Assembly: GCF_018131075.1 (NCBI RefSeq)
Contig: NZ_JAFCLS010000012.1
Span: 62,001 to 126,000, forward strand
Source of the DNA: Bradyrhizobium sp. JYMT SZCCT0428
GTDB lineage: Bacteria; Pseudomonadota; Alphaproteobacteria; Rhizobiales; Xanthobacteraceae
Length of the DNA stretch: 64,000 bases
Reading direction: 5' to 3'
Part shown: in pieces, positions 8,918-19,790 of the stretch
Layout: the number at the start of each line of letters is the position of its first letter
Numbering within the stretch: the stretch's first letter is position 1
Made by a program: the position numbers and the translations under genes
Notes under the pieces: model-generated
Database searches by the model: none
What the model saw: the letters and a program-made list of their open reading frames with translations, nothing else
What the model was told of the DNA's origin: nothing

Positions 8918-9445
8918 TTAGTTGGTCGTATATTTGAACTGGCTCATCGCCTTCAGCTCATCCTTGGTCGCGCTGAGCACGGCGTGATCCGGATACCAGG
9001 GATTTGGCTTTGCGGCAGGCGCCGTGGCCGCACCCGTGGTCGTGGTCGATCCCGGCCGTGCGCCGCCGCTGGCGGGCGCATTTGCAGCGCCGGTATAGGC
9101 GACAGGCTCCATGACGAACTTGACCTTGTCGAGCGGCACCGCAACCAGGTGCTCGCCGACGCCGAGGAAGCCACCAACGCCGATCACAACGGCCTTGATG
9201 TCACCGCTCTTGTCGGTGAGCAGGTCGTTGATCGAGCCGAGGCTTTCATTCTTGTCGTTGTACACGTTCAAGCCGACAATCTTCGAGGCGCGCCAGATGC
9301 CCTGGAACGACGAAGACATGTCCGATGCTGTCGCAGGCGCTGGCGCCTTGCTCGATTCAGCGGGAGTCGTCGGCGACTGTGCGAACGCGACAGATGCAAG
9401 CAACGCAGAACCGGCCAGGCCGGCGATGGTATATTTGGCTAACAT
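8918..9445 (-). CDS. Secreted PRC-barrel domain protein
   Basis: A 175-residue protein with a signal peptide (MLAKYTIAGLAGSALLASVAFAQ), a Pro/Ala/Ser linker, and a PRC-barrel domain (about residues 45-110: GLNVYNDKNESLGSINDLL, then DIKAVVIGVGGFLGVGEHLVAVPL). An Ala/Gly/Thr-rich tail follows. PRC-barrel proteins of this secreted kind are common in Bradyrhizobium and often stress related; the ligand is unknown. ATG 9445 follows GAGGAG and starts the signal peptide; the longer frame upstream is not needed. A second, cytosolic PRC-barrel gene is next upstream (9620-9997). Confidence 0.9.
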   Translation of the reverse strand: MLAKYTIAGLAGSALLASVAFAQSPTTPAESSKAPAPATASDMSSSFQGIWRASKIVGLNVYNDKNESLGSINDLLTDKSGDIKAVVIGVGGFLGVGEHLVAVPLDKVKFVMEPVAYTGAANAPASGGARPGSTTTTGAATAPAAKPNPWYPDHAVLSATKDELKAMSQFKYTTN

Positions 9446-9589
9446 ATCGGTTCTCCTCAGTTTCGAAATCGTGCTGAGGAAACCCGCCAACTAAGCAAGC
9501 GTTCCAATGGAACATGCGACAAGAGTTCCCTTTGAACGCGCTTTCTGCCGCAGATAAGTCTACGCAATCTGCGTAAACTTGATTGCTAT

Positions 9590-9621
9590 GCGAACCGGTA
9601 CCCACTTCGCTCGAAAGCGCT
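9590..9621. repeat. Short copy of the GCGAACCGGT...CCACTTCGCTCGAAA repeat
   Basis: GCGAACCGGTACCCACTTCGCTCGAAAGCGCT matches the right end of the element at 63876-63980. It touches the 3' end of the adjacent PRC-barrel gene and contributes bases to its stop codon region. Confidence 0.6.
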
Positions 9622-9997
9622 AGAAGCCGCCCCAGTATGGCGGCATGCCGTAGTAGCGGTGCAGTTCCGCTTCCTGTGCGCGATCGCCCCAATCGAAATC
9701 CTTGTCGGCGCGGAACGACGGCGCGCGCTTCAACTCTTCATCGTCGATGTCGAGTTCGTAAGCTTCGAATTTGGTGTTGTAGCTGAGCCGGCCCCACGGC
9801 AACGGAAGCAGGTTGGTGCCCATGCCCAGGAACCCGCCGAAACTCAACACGGCGTAAGATACTTTGCCGGAGATCTTGTCGATCATCAGCCGTTCGATAT
9901 GACCGATCATATCGCCGTTCGGTCGTCGCACCGCGGTGCCTTCGACACGATCGCTCGCGATCAACTGATGCGGCTTGGTCATGACGTCGATTGCCAT
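9620..9997 (-). CDS. Cytosolic PRC-barrel domain protein
   Basis: A 125-residue protein without a signal peptide. The PRC barrel runs from about residue 8 to 80 (HQLIASDRVEGTAVRRPNGD; KVSYAVLSFGGFLGMGTNLLPLPW) and shares the GGFLGxG turn with the secreted neighbour at 8918-9445. The tail RYYGMPPYWGGF is typical of this subfamily. ATG 9997 follows GGAGGGTCCG. The two PRC genes run the same way but are separated by 170 bp and a repeat, so co-transcription is uncertain. Confidence 0.88.
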   Translation of the reverse strand: MAIDVMTKPHQLIASDRVEGTAVRRPNGDMIGHIERLMIDKISGKVSYAVLSFGGFLGMGTNLLPLPWGRLSYNTKFEAYELDIDDEELKRAPSFRADKDFDWGDRAQEAELHRYYGMPPYWGGF

Positions 9998-10139
9998 CGG
10001 ACCCTCCACACATGGAATCAAGGCTCTAACGCTCGAGCCGGTGGCCGGTTCCCGCACCGCAAAATGAGACAGCCACCCTTCCCTTTCGGCAAGGATGGCT
10101 GCGAAGGATGGCTGCATCGCACGCTGCGCAGAAAAGACG

Positions 10140-10724
10140 TCAGCTCCGGTAGTCGATCAGCAGCGCCGAGAACGACGCACTGGCGCTCGATGTGCTCGAA
10201 CTGCCGGTCGCGCTGTAGCTCGACGACGACGCCGATAGTGATTCCTGCAGCGTCTGCAAGAACTGCTTGAGGATGTCGTCGAGCGAAGTGGTGCTCGAAG
10301 AACTGTCGTCACTCGAGGACGCGCCTTCAGCGGGCGGCGGACCGCCGGGAGGCGGACCACCGGCGCCGCCGGGTCCACCCGGACCGCCAGGACCAGCCCC
10401 GCCGGGGCCATTGGCGAAGGCGGCTTTGAAGACGCCCTGCAATTCGGTGGCCTGCTCGCTGGTCAGCTTGCCGCTGGAAACCTGGCTCTCGATCAGATCG
10501 TCGATCTTCGACTTCATCTCCTCGGGCGAGGGCCTCGTGCCGCTGGCCTGGTCGCTGGCCCGGCTGGACTGCATCGCGGAGTCGATATCGGTCAGCGCCG
10601 CCGACAGCGCATCCTTGTCCGACGAGCTGATAACGCCGGAATTGACTTCCGACAGCAACTCGTTCTGCAACTTCTGAAGGGGCGACTGGTAGGACTGGGC
10701 CGAGGCCGCCGAAATCGAGGTCAT
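10140..10724 (-). CDS. Low-complexity protein with Gly/Pro linker and Ser-rich tail, function unknown
   Basis: A 194-residue protein. Residues 1-110 are helical and Ser/Ala/Asp-rich (LQKLQNELLSEVNSGVISSSDKDAL; later KSKIDDLIESQVSSGKLTSEQATELQ), with spacing reminiscent of EF-hand-like helix pairs but no calcium loop I would call. A Gly/Pro linker of about 30 residues follows, then a Ser-rich end. There is no signal peptide. GGAG six bases before ATG 10724 sets the start. The linker is a likely site of length variation. Type III-like or periplasmic export cannot be judged from this. Confidence 0.7.
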   Translation of the reverse strand: MTSISAASAQSYQSPLQKLQNELLSEVNSGVISSSDKDALSAALTDIDSAMQSSRASDQASGTRPSPEEMKSKIDDLIESQVSSGKLTSEQATELQGVFKAAFANGPGGAGPGGPGGPGGAGGPPPGGPPPAEGASSSDDSSSSTTSLDDILKQFLQTLQESLSASSSSYSATGSSSTSSASASFSALLIDYRS

Positions 10725-10895
10725 GAAGGCTCCAAAGTTTCGTAGCAAGACGTCACGACCGTAGGGTTAACGGTGTTAACGAGGTCTTTGCAGCCGCTCC
10801 CTGACCTGTTGCCCCGTATTGCCCGACTCCGTCCGGAAACATTTGGAAACAAAAATCCTTCGCCCGCATCCCCGAATCACCGACAAAAGGTCGAC

Positions 10896-11647
10896 ATGGC
10901 CCAGGCACAACCCAACATCCTCGTCGTCGAGGACGATCGCGAGACGCGCACGCTGATCGCGAAATATCTGCGCAACAATTCCTGCAACGTCACGACGGCG
11001 AGCGACGGAAGGGAAATGGCGCGCGCGATGACCGACCATCGCGTCGACCTCCTGATCCTCGACGTCATGCTGCCCGGCGAGGACGGTCTCAGCCTGTGCC
11101 GTAAGGTGCGCGCGACATCGCAGACCCCGATCATCATGCTCACCGCACGCGGCGAGGACGTCGACCGCATCCTGGGCCTCGAGATGGGCGCCGACGATTA
11201 TCTGCCGAAGCCGTTCAACCCGCGCGAATTGCTGGCGCGGATCAACGCCGTGCTGCGCCGGCAGGCCGCCGCGCAAACCGCCAGCGCGGTCGAAGGAGCG
11301 AGCGTACTGACATTTCTGGGCTGGCGGATCGACTGCCGCTTACGCGAGCTGGCAATCCCGAGGGCGCGCGCGTCGCCATGACCAGCGCCGAGTTCGACCT
11401 GCTGCGGACCTTCTGCGAGCGGCCCGGCCGCGTGCTGTCGCGCGACAGCCTGCTCGACCTCACGCAAGGGCGCAACGCCGGCTCGTTCGAGCGCTCTATC
11501 GACGTGCTGGTCAGCCGCATCCGCCGCAAGATCGAGCCCGATCCGCTGGAAGCCACCATGATCAAGACGGTGCGCTCGGGGGGCTACATGTTCACGCCGA
11601 GGGTTGAAGCATTGGAAGTCGAGGCAGTGACCGCCGGCGGCAGGTGA
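10896..11647 (+). pseudogene. OmpR/PhoB-type response regulator, frameshifted
   Basis: The receiver domain is intact (NILVVEDDRETRT; phospho-acceptor Asp56 in LLILDVMLPGEDG; KPFNPRELLARI). The winged-helix output domain begins in the same frame (FLGWRIDCRLREL) but then runs to a stop at 11381. The remainder (NPEGARVAMTSAEFDLLRTF ... IRRKIEPDP ... VRSGGYMFTP) continues in another frame to 11647. One base is missing within the Arg codon expected between 11351 and 11354. As written the product would be a 161-residue receiver with no DNA-binding helix. The downstream kinase gene is intact and adjacent, so this is either a recent mutation or a base-calling error. The start is ATG 10896 after AAAAGG. 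Confidence 0.88.
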
Positions 11648-11649
11648 TC

Positions 11650-12975
11650 ATGAAGCTTTTGGGCTTTTTGAATCTTCGCGGCATCAGCGGCCAGATCGCG
11701 GCCCTCGTCGTCGTCTCGATCGCAGCGCTGCATCTGATCATCACCGCGGGTTTCTGGCTGCACCGGCCGGACCAGCCCGACCCGTCATTCGACCGCGGGC
11801 ACGGCCAGCTTGTCAGCGCCGTGCAACTGCTCGGTGCGGCACCCGCCGCCGAACGGCCCCGGCTTTCAGGCGACATCGCGCGCGCCTTTCCGCAGCTCGG
11901 CCTCCAGATCCTGTCGCCGGGCTTGACGCCGGAGTTGCGCGAACCCGAGGGCAATCTGCGCGGCCTGCAACGGCGGCTCGGCCGCGATTATCGCATTTTT
12001 GCGCTGCCGCCTGGCGGCGACGTCCGCAAGATCGGCGTGGCCTTGCCGGATGGCGCGATGGTTTCGGCGAACCTGATGCCGGACCAGCACCGGCCACCCT
12101 TCCTGGGCGGACCGTGGATGATGACGCTGCTGTTTGCGGTCATCAGCGTCACCCTGCTCGGCCTTTGGGCGGCCCGCGCGCTGACCGCGCCATTGTCGTC
12201 GTTCGCCAAGGCCGCCGAAAGCTTCAGCCTCAACGGCGCGGCGGCGCCGCTGCCCGAGCGCGGCCCGGAGGAAATCCGCTCCGTCGCGCGGGCGCTGAAC
12301 CGGATGCGCGCGCGCATCACCGGCCTGATCGACGACCGCACCAAAATGCTCGCCGCCATCAGCCACGATCTGCGCACGCCGATCACCAGAATGCGGCTGC
12401 GCTCCGAGTTCATCGAGGACGAAACCCATCGCAGCCGCATGCTTTGCGATCTCGACCAGATGCGTTCGATGCTGGAATCGGTGCTGTCGTTCCTGCGCAA
12501 CGACCGCAGGCTTGAATCGATGACGCTGGCCGACATCGCCAGCACGCTGCAGCTGATCACCGATCAGTTCGGCGACATGGGGCGCAAGGTCGCCTACGAC
12601 GGCCCCGCGCATGCGATGGCGACGGTGCGGCCGGACGATCTGCACCGCAGCGTCACCAACCTCGTGGAAAATGCCGTGCGGTTCGGCGCCGAAGCGACCA
12701 TCCGTCTTCGCGTGTCTGATGATCAGATCGCCATCGACGTCGAAGACGACGGCCCCGGCATTTCGGACGCGCAGAAGCAAAACATGCTGGAGCCGTTCGT
12801 GCGCGGTGACGACGCCCGCAACATGGATCAAGCCGCGGGCTTCGGCCTCGGCCTTTCCATCGCCAACGCCATCGTGCTCGCGCATGGCGGCACGCTGTCA
12901 CTGCACGACCGGCAGCCGCGCGGGTTGGTGGTGCGGATACAATTGCCGGTTCATCAGCACAGCGTTGCGGCGTAG
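11650..12975 (+). CDS. EnvZ-like sensor histidine kinase
   Basis: A 441-residue membrane kinase: transmembrane helix 1 (about 12-35), a periplasmic domain of about 120 residues, helix 2 (WMMTLLFAVISVTLLGLWAA), HAMP linker, H-box with His239 (AAISHDLRTPITRMRLRSE), N-box (NLVENAVRFG), G1 (DVEDDGPGI) and G2 (GFGLGLSIANAIVLAHGG). All catalytic motifs are intact. It lies two bases past the stop of the frameshifted regulator; a GTG at 11644 would overlap that stop. The signal is unknown. If the regulator is truly broken, this kinase would be orphaned unless it phosphorylates another partner. Confidence 0.92.
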   Translation: MKLLGFLNLRGISGQIAALVVVSIAALHLIITAGFWLHRPDQPDPSFDRGHGQLVSAVQLLGAAPAAERPRLSGDIARAFPQLGLQILSPGLTPELREPEGNLRGLQRRLGRDYRIFALPPGGDVRKIGVALPDGAMVSANLMPDQHRPPFLGGPWMMTLLFAVISVTLLGLWAARALTAPLSSFAKAAESFSLNGAAAPLPERGPEEIRSVARALNRMRARITGLIDDRTKMLAAISHDLRTPITRMRLRSEFIEDETHRSRMLCDLDQMRSMLESVLSFLRNDRRLESMTLADIASTLQLITDQFGDMGRKVAYDGPAHAMATVRPDDLHRSVTNLVENAVRFGAEATIRLRVSDDQIAIDVEDDGPGISDAQKQNMLEPFVRGDDARNMDQAAGFGLGLSIANAIVLAHGGTLSLHDRQPRGLVVRIQLPVHQHSVAA

Positions 12976-12991
12976 ATCGTGTTGTTGCTAC

Positions 12992-13186
12992 TCAAGCCGC
13001 GAGCGAATCCGGATGCGATTCCTCGTAGATCGCGACCGCCTCGAACTGATAGTCGCAGGCGCGGCAATACCACAGGAAGGACGTACGGCCCGCATTGCTT
13101 TCGATCCAGTCGGGTCTCGAGATCGGTGTTCCGCACTGGGCACAGGGATTCTCACGGGGCAAATAGCTGGAATCCAATCGAGCCAT
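12992..13186 (-). CDS. Small zinc-ribbon-like protein
   Basis: A 64-residue protein with two Cys pairs (CAQC at residue 15 and CRAC near residue 41), spaced as in a rubredoxin-like zinc ribbon. GGGGAG before ATG 13186 is a strong ribosome site. Family unknown; conserved small proteins of this form exist in Bradyrhizobium. It converges with the kinase gene, ending 16 bp after that gene's stop. Confidence 0.7.
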   Translation of the reverse strand: MARLDSSYLPRENPCAQCGTPISRPDWIESNAGRTSFLWYCRACDYQFEAVAIYEESHPDSLAA

Positions 13187-13465
13187 GGCGCATCTCCCCT
13201 CGCTGATATTTTTGCTTTGTATTTGAAATAGACAGCTTTGCTGTCGAAACTGAACACGCTGTCGCGCAGTCTTTTAAACCTTCCTCGAATCATTTGCACG
13301 ACATTCATGCTCGGACGAATCGCCGCAATCCTGTTTGAACCAGTCGCCGCAATGGCGTCGAATTTTTCCGCTATTGCCGGTCGATCCTCCGCAATAATCG
13401 TGATACGCAAACCGTTAACGCGCAAGTTGCGCTCGAGACTCTTTGATGAAGGCTTTGATTTGTTG

Positions 13466-14140
13466 ATGAAAGCTTTGCTGAAGCTGACTTCGTTTCCCGT
13501 CGTCGCAGCATTTTTGGTTGCGCCACCAGCTGCGGCGCAACAGCGCGCGCAATATGAAAGCCTGGTCGCCGCCCATGCCAGCGCCAACAATGTGCCGGAA
13601 GCGCTGGTGCACCGCGTAATCGTTCGCGAGAGCAAATATCATCCGGATCTGGTCGGACGCGGCGGCACCATCGGCCTGATGCAGATCAAGCTCGCGACCG
13701 CGCGCGGCGTCGGTTACACCGGCGACGCGGCGGGCCTGCGCGATCCCGCCACCAACCTCGCCTATGGCGTGAAATACCTCGCCGGCGCCTGGCGCGCTGC
13801 CAACGGCAACCAGGACCGGGCCGTGCGCCTTTATGCCGGCGGCTATTATTACGTTGCCAAGCGCCAGCGGCTGGAACGGCTGAACCAGCCCGGACCGGTG
13901 CTGGCGAGCGCCCCGCCAATGAACATCGCGCCGGCCAAGGACGCCCCGGTGGAGGCGACGGAAGCCGCTATTGAGCCGAAACAAGCTTTGAAACCAGCTG
14001 AAGCGGTCGAAAAGCCGAAAGCGGCGGCGACGCTTGTCCCGATCCCGAAGAAGCGTCCGAAGAAACTCGCCGAGGCGAAGCCGCAGGTTCCGCAGCCGCC
14101 GGACGCCTTATCAGGTGCAAACGGCGCCAAGCCGCGTTGA
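13466..14140 (+). CDS. Lytic transglycosylase (SLT domain), secreted
   Basis: A 224-residue protein: signal peptide (FPVVAAFLVAPPAAAQ), an SLT domain at about residues 28-135 with catalytic Glu in VHRVIVRESKYHPDLVG and the GLMQIK motif, then a Pro/Ala/Lys-rich tail. It should cleave glycan strands of peptidoglycan in the periplasm. The frame is open far upstream, but the signal peptide fixes ATG 13466. Just before it, ATG 13446 opens a six-codon peptide (MKALIC) whose TGA overlaps the start (TGATGA). The two starts share a near-identical GATGAAxGCTTTG string. Confidence 0.88.
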   Translation: MKALLKLTSFPVVAAFLVAPPAAAQQRAQYESLVAAHASANNVPEALVHRVIVRESKYHPDLVGRGGTIGLMQIKLATARGVGYTGDAAGLRDPATNLAYGVKYLAGAWRAANGNQDRAVRLYAGGYYYVAKRQRLERLNQPGPVLASAPPMNIAPAKDAPVEATEAAIEPKQALKPAEAVEKPKAAATLVPIPKKRPKKLAEAKPQVPQPPDALSGANGAKPR

Positions 14141-14171
14141 CACGCCCCCACATCGGCCTACATTAGACCTG

Positions 14172-14284
14172 TTCCGAGGGGAGCTCCGATGAGGAGCTGA
14201 GATACCGCAAGCTTGGGCCTGTTTGGCTTGGGACCGCGGTGACCCTTTGAACCTGATCCGGGTCATGCCGGCGAAGGGACAGGG
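14172..14284 (+). promoter_or_regulatory. TPP riboswitch (THI element)
   Basis: The hallmark strings are present in order: GGGGAGCTCC, then GCTGAGATACC, then GACCCTTTGAACCTGATCC and GGGTCATGCCGGCGAAGGGA. Together these form the two arms of the thiamine-pyrophosphate aptamer. The element ends one base before the thiO start, so TPP binding most likely blocks translation initiation of thiO and thus the thiOSGE(C) operon. The 3' end of the aptamer serves as the thiO ribosome site region (GGGACAGGG). Confidence 0.97.
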
Positions 14285-15298
14285 ATGTTTCAGAGTACTA
14301 AGCCGCGGGGGGATTCCCCTGTATCTATTATCGGCGCCGGCATTGCCGGCGCGTGGCAGGCGTTGCTGTTCGCAGAGGCCGGCCATGCCGTCATCTTGTA
14401 CGAGCGCAGTGACGCCGGGATGACGCTTTCCACCAGCCATTGGGCCGGCGGCATGCTGGCGCCCTGGTGCGAGGCCGAAGCGTCGGAACCCGTGATCGGC
14501 CGGCTCGGCATCCGCTCGCTCGACCTCTGGCGCGAGCATTTCCCGGAAACGCCGTTCAACGGATCGCTGGTCGTGGCGCATCCGCGCGACCGCGCCGATT
14601 TCGAACGCTTTGCCAAGCTCACGTCAGGTCATGTCAGGCTCGACGCGCCAGCCTTGCGCGAACTCGAACCGTCGCTGGAGGGCCGTTTCCGCGACGGGCT
14701 GTTTTACGCCGATGAGGGCCATGTCGAGCCGCGTCGCGTGCTGCCGGAACTGCACGCGCGGATCGCCGCGGCCGGCGGAAAGATCAAATTCGAGAGCGAC
14801 GCCAGCGCGGACGACCTCGACGGCCTCGTGATCGATTGCCGCGGCCTGGCCGCGCGCGACGCGCAGCCCGAGCTGCGCGGCGTCAAGGGCGAGATGATCA
14901 TCGTCGAGACGTCAGAGGTGGAACTGGCGCGCCCGATCCGGCTGATCCATCCGCGCTGGCCGCTCTACGTGATCCCGCGCGGCGACGGCAGGTTCATGCT
15001 GGGCGCGACCTCGATCGAAGCCGAAGACACCGGTGTCAGCGTGCGCTCGGCGCTGGAGCTATTGGGCGCCGCCTACGCGGTGCATCCGGCATTCGCCGAA
15101 GCGCGCATCGTCGAATTCGGCTCGGGGCTGCGCCCCGCCTATCCCGACAATCTGCCGCGGATATCAATCAACGATGAAAAGATCGCCGTCAACGGACTCT
15201 ATCGCCACGGTTTTTTGCTGGCGCCGGCGCTGGCGGAACTGACGCTCGCTTTCGTTCAGCGCGGCGTGATCGACAATGAGGTGATGCAATGCGTGTGA
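14285..15298 (+). CDS. thiO: Glycine oxidase ThiO-type FAD-dependent oxidoreductase
   Basis: A 337-residue DAO-fold flavoenzyme: FAD-binding VSIIGAGIAGAWQALLFAEAG near the N terminus, the HWAGGMLAPWCEAE segment, and the C-terminal GLYRHGFLLAPALAE. In thiamine synthesis ThiO oxidises glycine to the imine that ThiG condenses with the ThiS thiocarboxylate and deoxyxylulose phosphate to make the thiazole. It is first gene behind the TPP riboswitch and overlaps thiS by 10 bp, showing translational coupling. Confidence 0.95.
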   Translation: MFQSTKPRGDSPVSIIGAGIAGAWQALLFAEAGHAVILYERSDAGMTLSTSHWAGGMLAPWCEAEASEPVIGRLGIRSLDLWREHFPETPFNGSLVVAHPRDRADFERFAKLTSGHVRLDAPALRELEPSLEGRFRDGLFYADEGHVEPRRVLPELHARIAAAGGKIKFESDASADDLDGLVIDCRGLAARDAQPELRGVKGEMIIVETSEVELARPIRLIHPRWPLYVIPRGDGRFMLGATSIEAEDTGVSVRSALELLGAAYAVHPAFAEARIVEFGSGLRPAYPDNLPRISINDEKIAVNGLYRHGFLLAPALAELTLAFVQRGVIDNEVMQCV

Positions 15299-15486
15299 CC
15301 ATCAACGGCGAGGCGCGGGAGATCAACGCGTCAAGCGTCGATGCGCTGCTGCGCGAGCTCGAATACGAAGGCACCCATTTCGCGATCGCGCTGAATTACG
15401 ACGTGCTGCCGAAGAGCCGCTGGGCCGAGACGCCGATCAAGAATGGCGACGAGATCGAGATTATTACGCCACGGCAGGGAGGATGA
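15289..15486 (+). CDS. thiS: Sulfur carrier protein ThiS
   Basis: A 65-residue beta-grasp protein ending in the required Gly-Gly (ITPRQGG), the site adenylated and thiocarboxylated to donate sulfur to the thiazole. The conserved segment FAIALNYDVLPKSRW is typical. It overlaps the end of thiO and is separated from thiG by 155 bp that hold a dispersed repeat. Confidence 0.96.
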   Translation: MRVTINGEAREINASSVDALLRELEYEGTHFAIALNYDVLPKSRWAETPIKNGDEIEIITPRQGG

Positions 15487-15510
15487 ATTGATCGCAACCT
15501 CTCCCCCCAC

Positions 15511-15628
15511 GTCGTCCCGGCGAAAGCCGGGACCCATAACCACCGGCTTGCGTGGTTACGGGAAGCGTCTGCCATTGTGCCACCAAGCGAGATCACGCGG
15601 TATGGGTCCCGGCGTTCGCCGGGACGAC
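15511..15628. repeat. Dispersed palindromic repeat inside the thi operon (GTCGTCCCGGCGAAAGCCGGG type)
   Basis: GTCGTCCCGGCGAAAGCCGG and CCGGCGTTCGCCGGGACGAC form the inverted outer ends, with an inner arm around 15560. It fills the thiS-thiG gap and its right end directly adjoins the thiG ribosome site (AGGAA at 15627). Transcribed, it would give a long hairpin in the mRNA and could lower or stabilise expression of distal genes. Confidence 0.85.
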
Positions 15629-15641
15629 AGGAACTAACGCC

Positions 15642-16424
15642 ATGCTGAACTTCTACGGCAAAACCTTTTCCTCCCGCCTGCTGATCGGCAGCGCGCTCTA
15701 TCCCTCGCCCGCGATCATGCAAGGCGCGATCCGCGCCTCCGGCGCCAACATCGTGACTGTGTCGCTGCGGCGTGAAGCCGCCGGCGGCAAGACCGGCGAT
15801 GCGTTCTGGTCGCTGATCCGCGAGCTCGACGTATCCGTGCTGCCGAACACCGCCGGCTGCCGCAGCGTCAAGGAAGCCGTGACCACCGCAAAGCTGGCGC
15901 GCGAATTGTTCGGCACACCCTGGATCAAGCTCGAAGTGATCGCCGACAACGACACGCTGCAGCCTGACGTGGTCGGCCTCGTCGAGGCCGCCGGCATCTT
16001 GATCAAGGACGGCTTTGAAGTATTTCCCTACTGCACCGAAGACCTCGGGGTCGCCATGCGGCTGGTCGATGCCGGCTGCAAGGTCGTGATGCCGTGGGCG
16101 GCGCCGATCGGCAGCGCCAAAGGCATCACCAACCGCGATGCCTTAAAACTGCTGCGCGACCGGCTGCCCGACATCACGCTGGTGGTCGACGCTGGTTTGG
16201 GCGCGCCGTCGCACGCCGCCCACGCCCTTGAACTCGGCTACGACGCGGTGCTGCTCAACACGGCCATTGCAAAAGCCGCCGACCCCGTCGCGATGGCGAA
16301 CGCGTTTCGCCTCGGCGTCGAGGCTGGACGTACCGCCTATGAGGCCGGGCTGATGGAAGCCCGCGATTTCGCCTCCCCTTCAACCCCTGTCATCGGGACA
16401 CCGTTCTGGCATGCCGTATCCTGA
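15642..16424 (+). CDS. thiG: Thiazole synthase ThiG
   Basis: A 260-residue TIM-barrel protein. [20 protein letters not shown], the catalytic Lys in [12 protein letters not shown] and [19 protein letters not shown] match ThiG. It condenses deoxyxylulose phosphate, dehydroglycine and ThiS-COSH into the thiazole phosphate. An upstream open frame runs through the repeat (making residues like [11 protein letters not shown]), but that is repeat-derived; ATG 15642 after AGGAA is the true start. It overlaps thiE by 14 bp. Confidence 0.96.
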   Translation: MLNFYGKTFSSRLLIGSALYPSPAIMQGAIRASGANIVTVSLRREAAGGKTGDAFWSLIRELDVSVLPNTAGCRSVKEAVTTAKLARELFGTPWIKLEVIADNDTLQPDVVGLVEAAGILIKDGFEVFPYCTEDLGVAMRLVDAGCKVVMPWAAPIGSAKGITNRDALKLLRDRLPDITLVVDAGLGAPSHAAHALELGYDAVLLNTAIAKAADPVAMANAFRLGVEAGRTAYEAGLMEARDFASPSTPVIGTPFWHAVS

Positions 16425-17019
16425 TAAATTCTATCCTGTCGTCGACAGCGTCAAATGGGTGGCGCGGCTGACCGCGCTCGGCGTCGGCACCATCCAGCTG
16501 CGCGCCAAGGACCTCAATGACTCCGAGGCGCTGCAGATCGTCAGCGACGCGCTCGCGGTGACCAAGGGCACCGCGACGAAGCTCGTGGTCAACGATTACT
16601 GGCGCGCGGCGATCGTCGCCGGCGCGGAGCATCTGCATCTCGGCCAGGAGGACCTCGTCGATGCCGACCTCGATGAAATCCGTAAAGCGCGGCTGACGCT
16701 CGGCATCTCCACCCATGACGACGAGGAACTGGCGACCGCGCTGCGCGCAAACCCGGATTACATCGCGCTGGGGCCGATCTTCCCGACCACGCTGAAATCG
16801 ATGCGTTTTGCGCCGCAGGGCATTCCAAAAATCACAGAATGGAAAAAGCGCATCGGCGACATCCCGCTGGTCGCGATCGGCGGCATCAAGTTCGAACAGG
16901 CAGCCGAGATTTTTGCGGCTGGCGCCGACTCGATCGCGGTGGTCTCCGACGTCACCCAGAATACCGACCCCGACGCGCGGGTACGGCAATGGCTCGGCCA
17001 GGATGCGAAGGCCGCATGA
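16411..17019 (+). CDS. thiE: Thiamine-phosphate synthase ThiE
   Basis: A 202-residue TIM barrel. [36 protein letters not shown] and [15 protein letters not shown] are the ThiE motifs that hold HMP-PP and thiazole phosphate; VAIGGI and SIAVVSDVT form the phosphate-binding end. It joins the two halves of thiamine. Its start lies within the end of thiG, so the pair is translationally coupled. Confidence 0.95.
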   Translation: MPYPDKFYPVVDSVKWVARLTALGVGTIQLRAKDLNDSEALQIVSDALAVTKGTATKLVVNDYWRAAIVAGAEHLHLGQEDLVDADLDEIRKARLTLGISTHDDEELATALRANPDYIALGPIFPTTLKSMRFAPQGIPKITEWKKRIGDIPLVAIGGIKFEQAAEIFAAGADSIAVVSDVTQNTDPDARVRQWLGQDAKAA

Positions 17020-17039
17020 TGAATTCACTAAACCATCGA

Positions 17040-19075
<2,036 letters not shown>

Positions 19076-19100
19076 GGCACGCGCACTCACCTGGACCACA

Positions 19101-19499
19101 ATGACCGACGATCTGACCGGCGTCTGGGACGGCACTTATATTCAGCCGTCGATTGGCATGGTCACGTTTCTGACGACGCTCATCGATTCCGGTGGCGCGC
19201 TCGGAGGAAGCGTGACCGAACCTTGCATGACGTCGGGCTGCCCGGTGAGCACTCACAATGCTTCGATTTCAGGTCAGCGATCCGGCAGCGCGGTATCGTT
19301 CGTCAAGACGTACGAACCGCCGGGCTACGGCTATGACAAGGTCTTCTATGAAGGCGCGGTCAATGCAGACGCCACGGAGATTAGCGGCCGCTGGCGATTG
19401 CCGGGCGCCACGCTCTCGGGGACATTTTTGATGGTCCGCTCGAGCAAGACGGCGGAAACGACCGCAGCCGAACAACAGGCCAAGGAGCCGGTGCGCTAG
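19101..19499 (+). CDS. Conserved small protein of unknown function
   Basis: A 132-residue protein, 25 bp past thiC. It starts MTDDLTGVWDGTYIQPS and has alternating beta-type segments (VSFVKTYEPPGYGYDKVFYEG, EISGRWRLPGATLSGTFLMV). The G-x-W-x-G-x-Y opening and the GRWRLP...GTFLMVR end look like a small antiparallel barrel, as in avidin- or lipocalin-like stress proteins, but I cannot name the family. There is no signal peptide. Its ribosome site is weak, so it may be read through from thiC. Confidence 0.65.
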   Translation: MTDDLTGVWDGTYIQPSIGMVTFLTTLIDSGGALGGSVTEPCMTSGCPVSTHNASISGQRSGSAVSFVKTYEPPGYGYDKVFYEGAVNADATEISGRWRLPGATLSGTFLMVRSSKTAETTAAEQQAKEPVR

Positions 19500-19506
19500 C
19501 GAACGC

Positions 19507-19632
19507 AGCTCGTAGGATGGGTTGAGCCCTTGCGAAACCCATCGCATGTCGCGATTGCCTCGATGGGTTTCGCTTCCACCTTCGCCGGGTTGAGCTTCGG
19601 TGGGCGCGGTCGCTCTACCCATCCTACGAGCT
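19507..19632. repeat. Dispersed repeat bounded by 16-bp perfect inverted ends
   Basis: AGCTCGTAGGATGGGT at the left end and its exact complement ACCCATCCTACGAGCT at the right, with inner copies of AAACCCATCG / CGATGGGTTTC. A typical Bradyrhizobium intergenic element of the GTAGGATGGGT type. Confidence 0.85.
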
Positions 19633-19790
19633 ACTTCGTTCTCCAACCAGGAGTAGTGTACGCCTTCTCCTTCCCCCGTTAGCATTTCGTTAACCATTTC
19701 CGCCCACCTTCCCCTCAGCGGCTTGGGGGCCGTTGATTCCTGATGCTTCTGCTCCGTGTTTGGGGGCTAGCGTTGATCGGGAGGTGTTGT

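Noticed and set aside
10270-10440. A collagen-like tract in the protein at 10140-10724
   Set aside because: Only a few irregular Gly/Pro triplets occur, as a linker; not a triple-helix domain.
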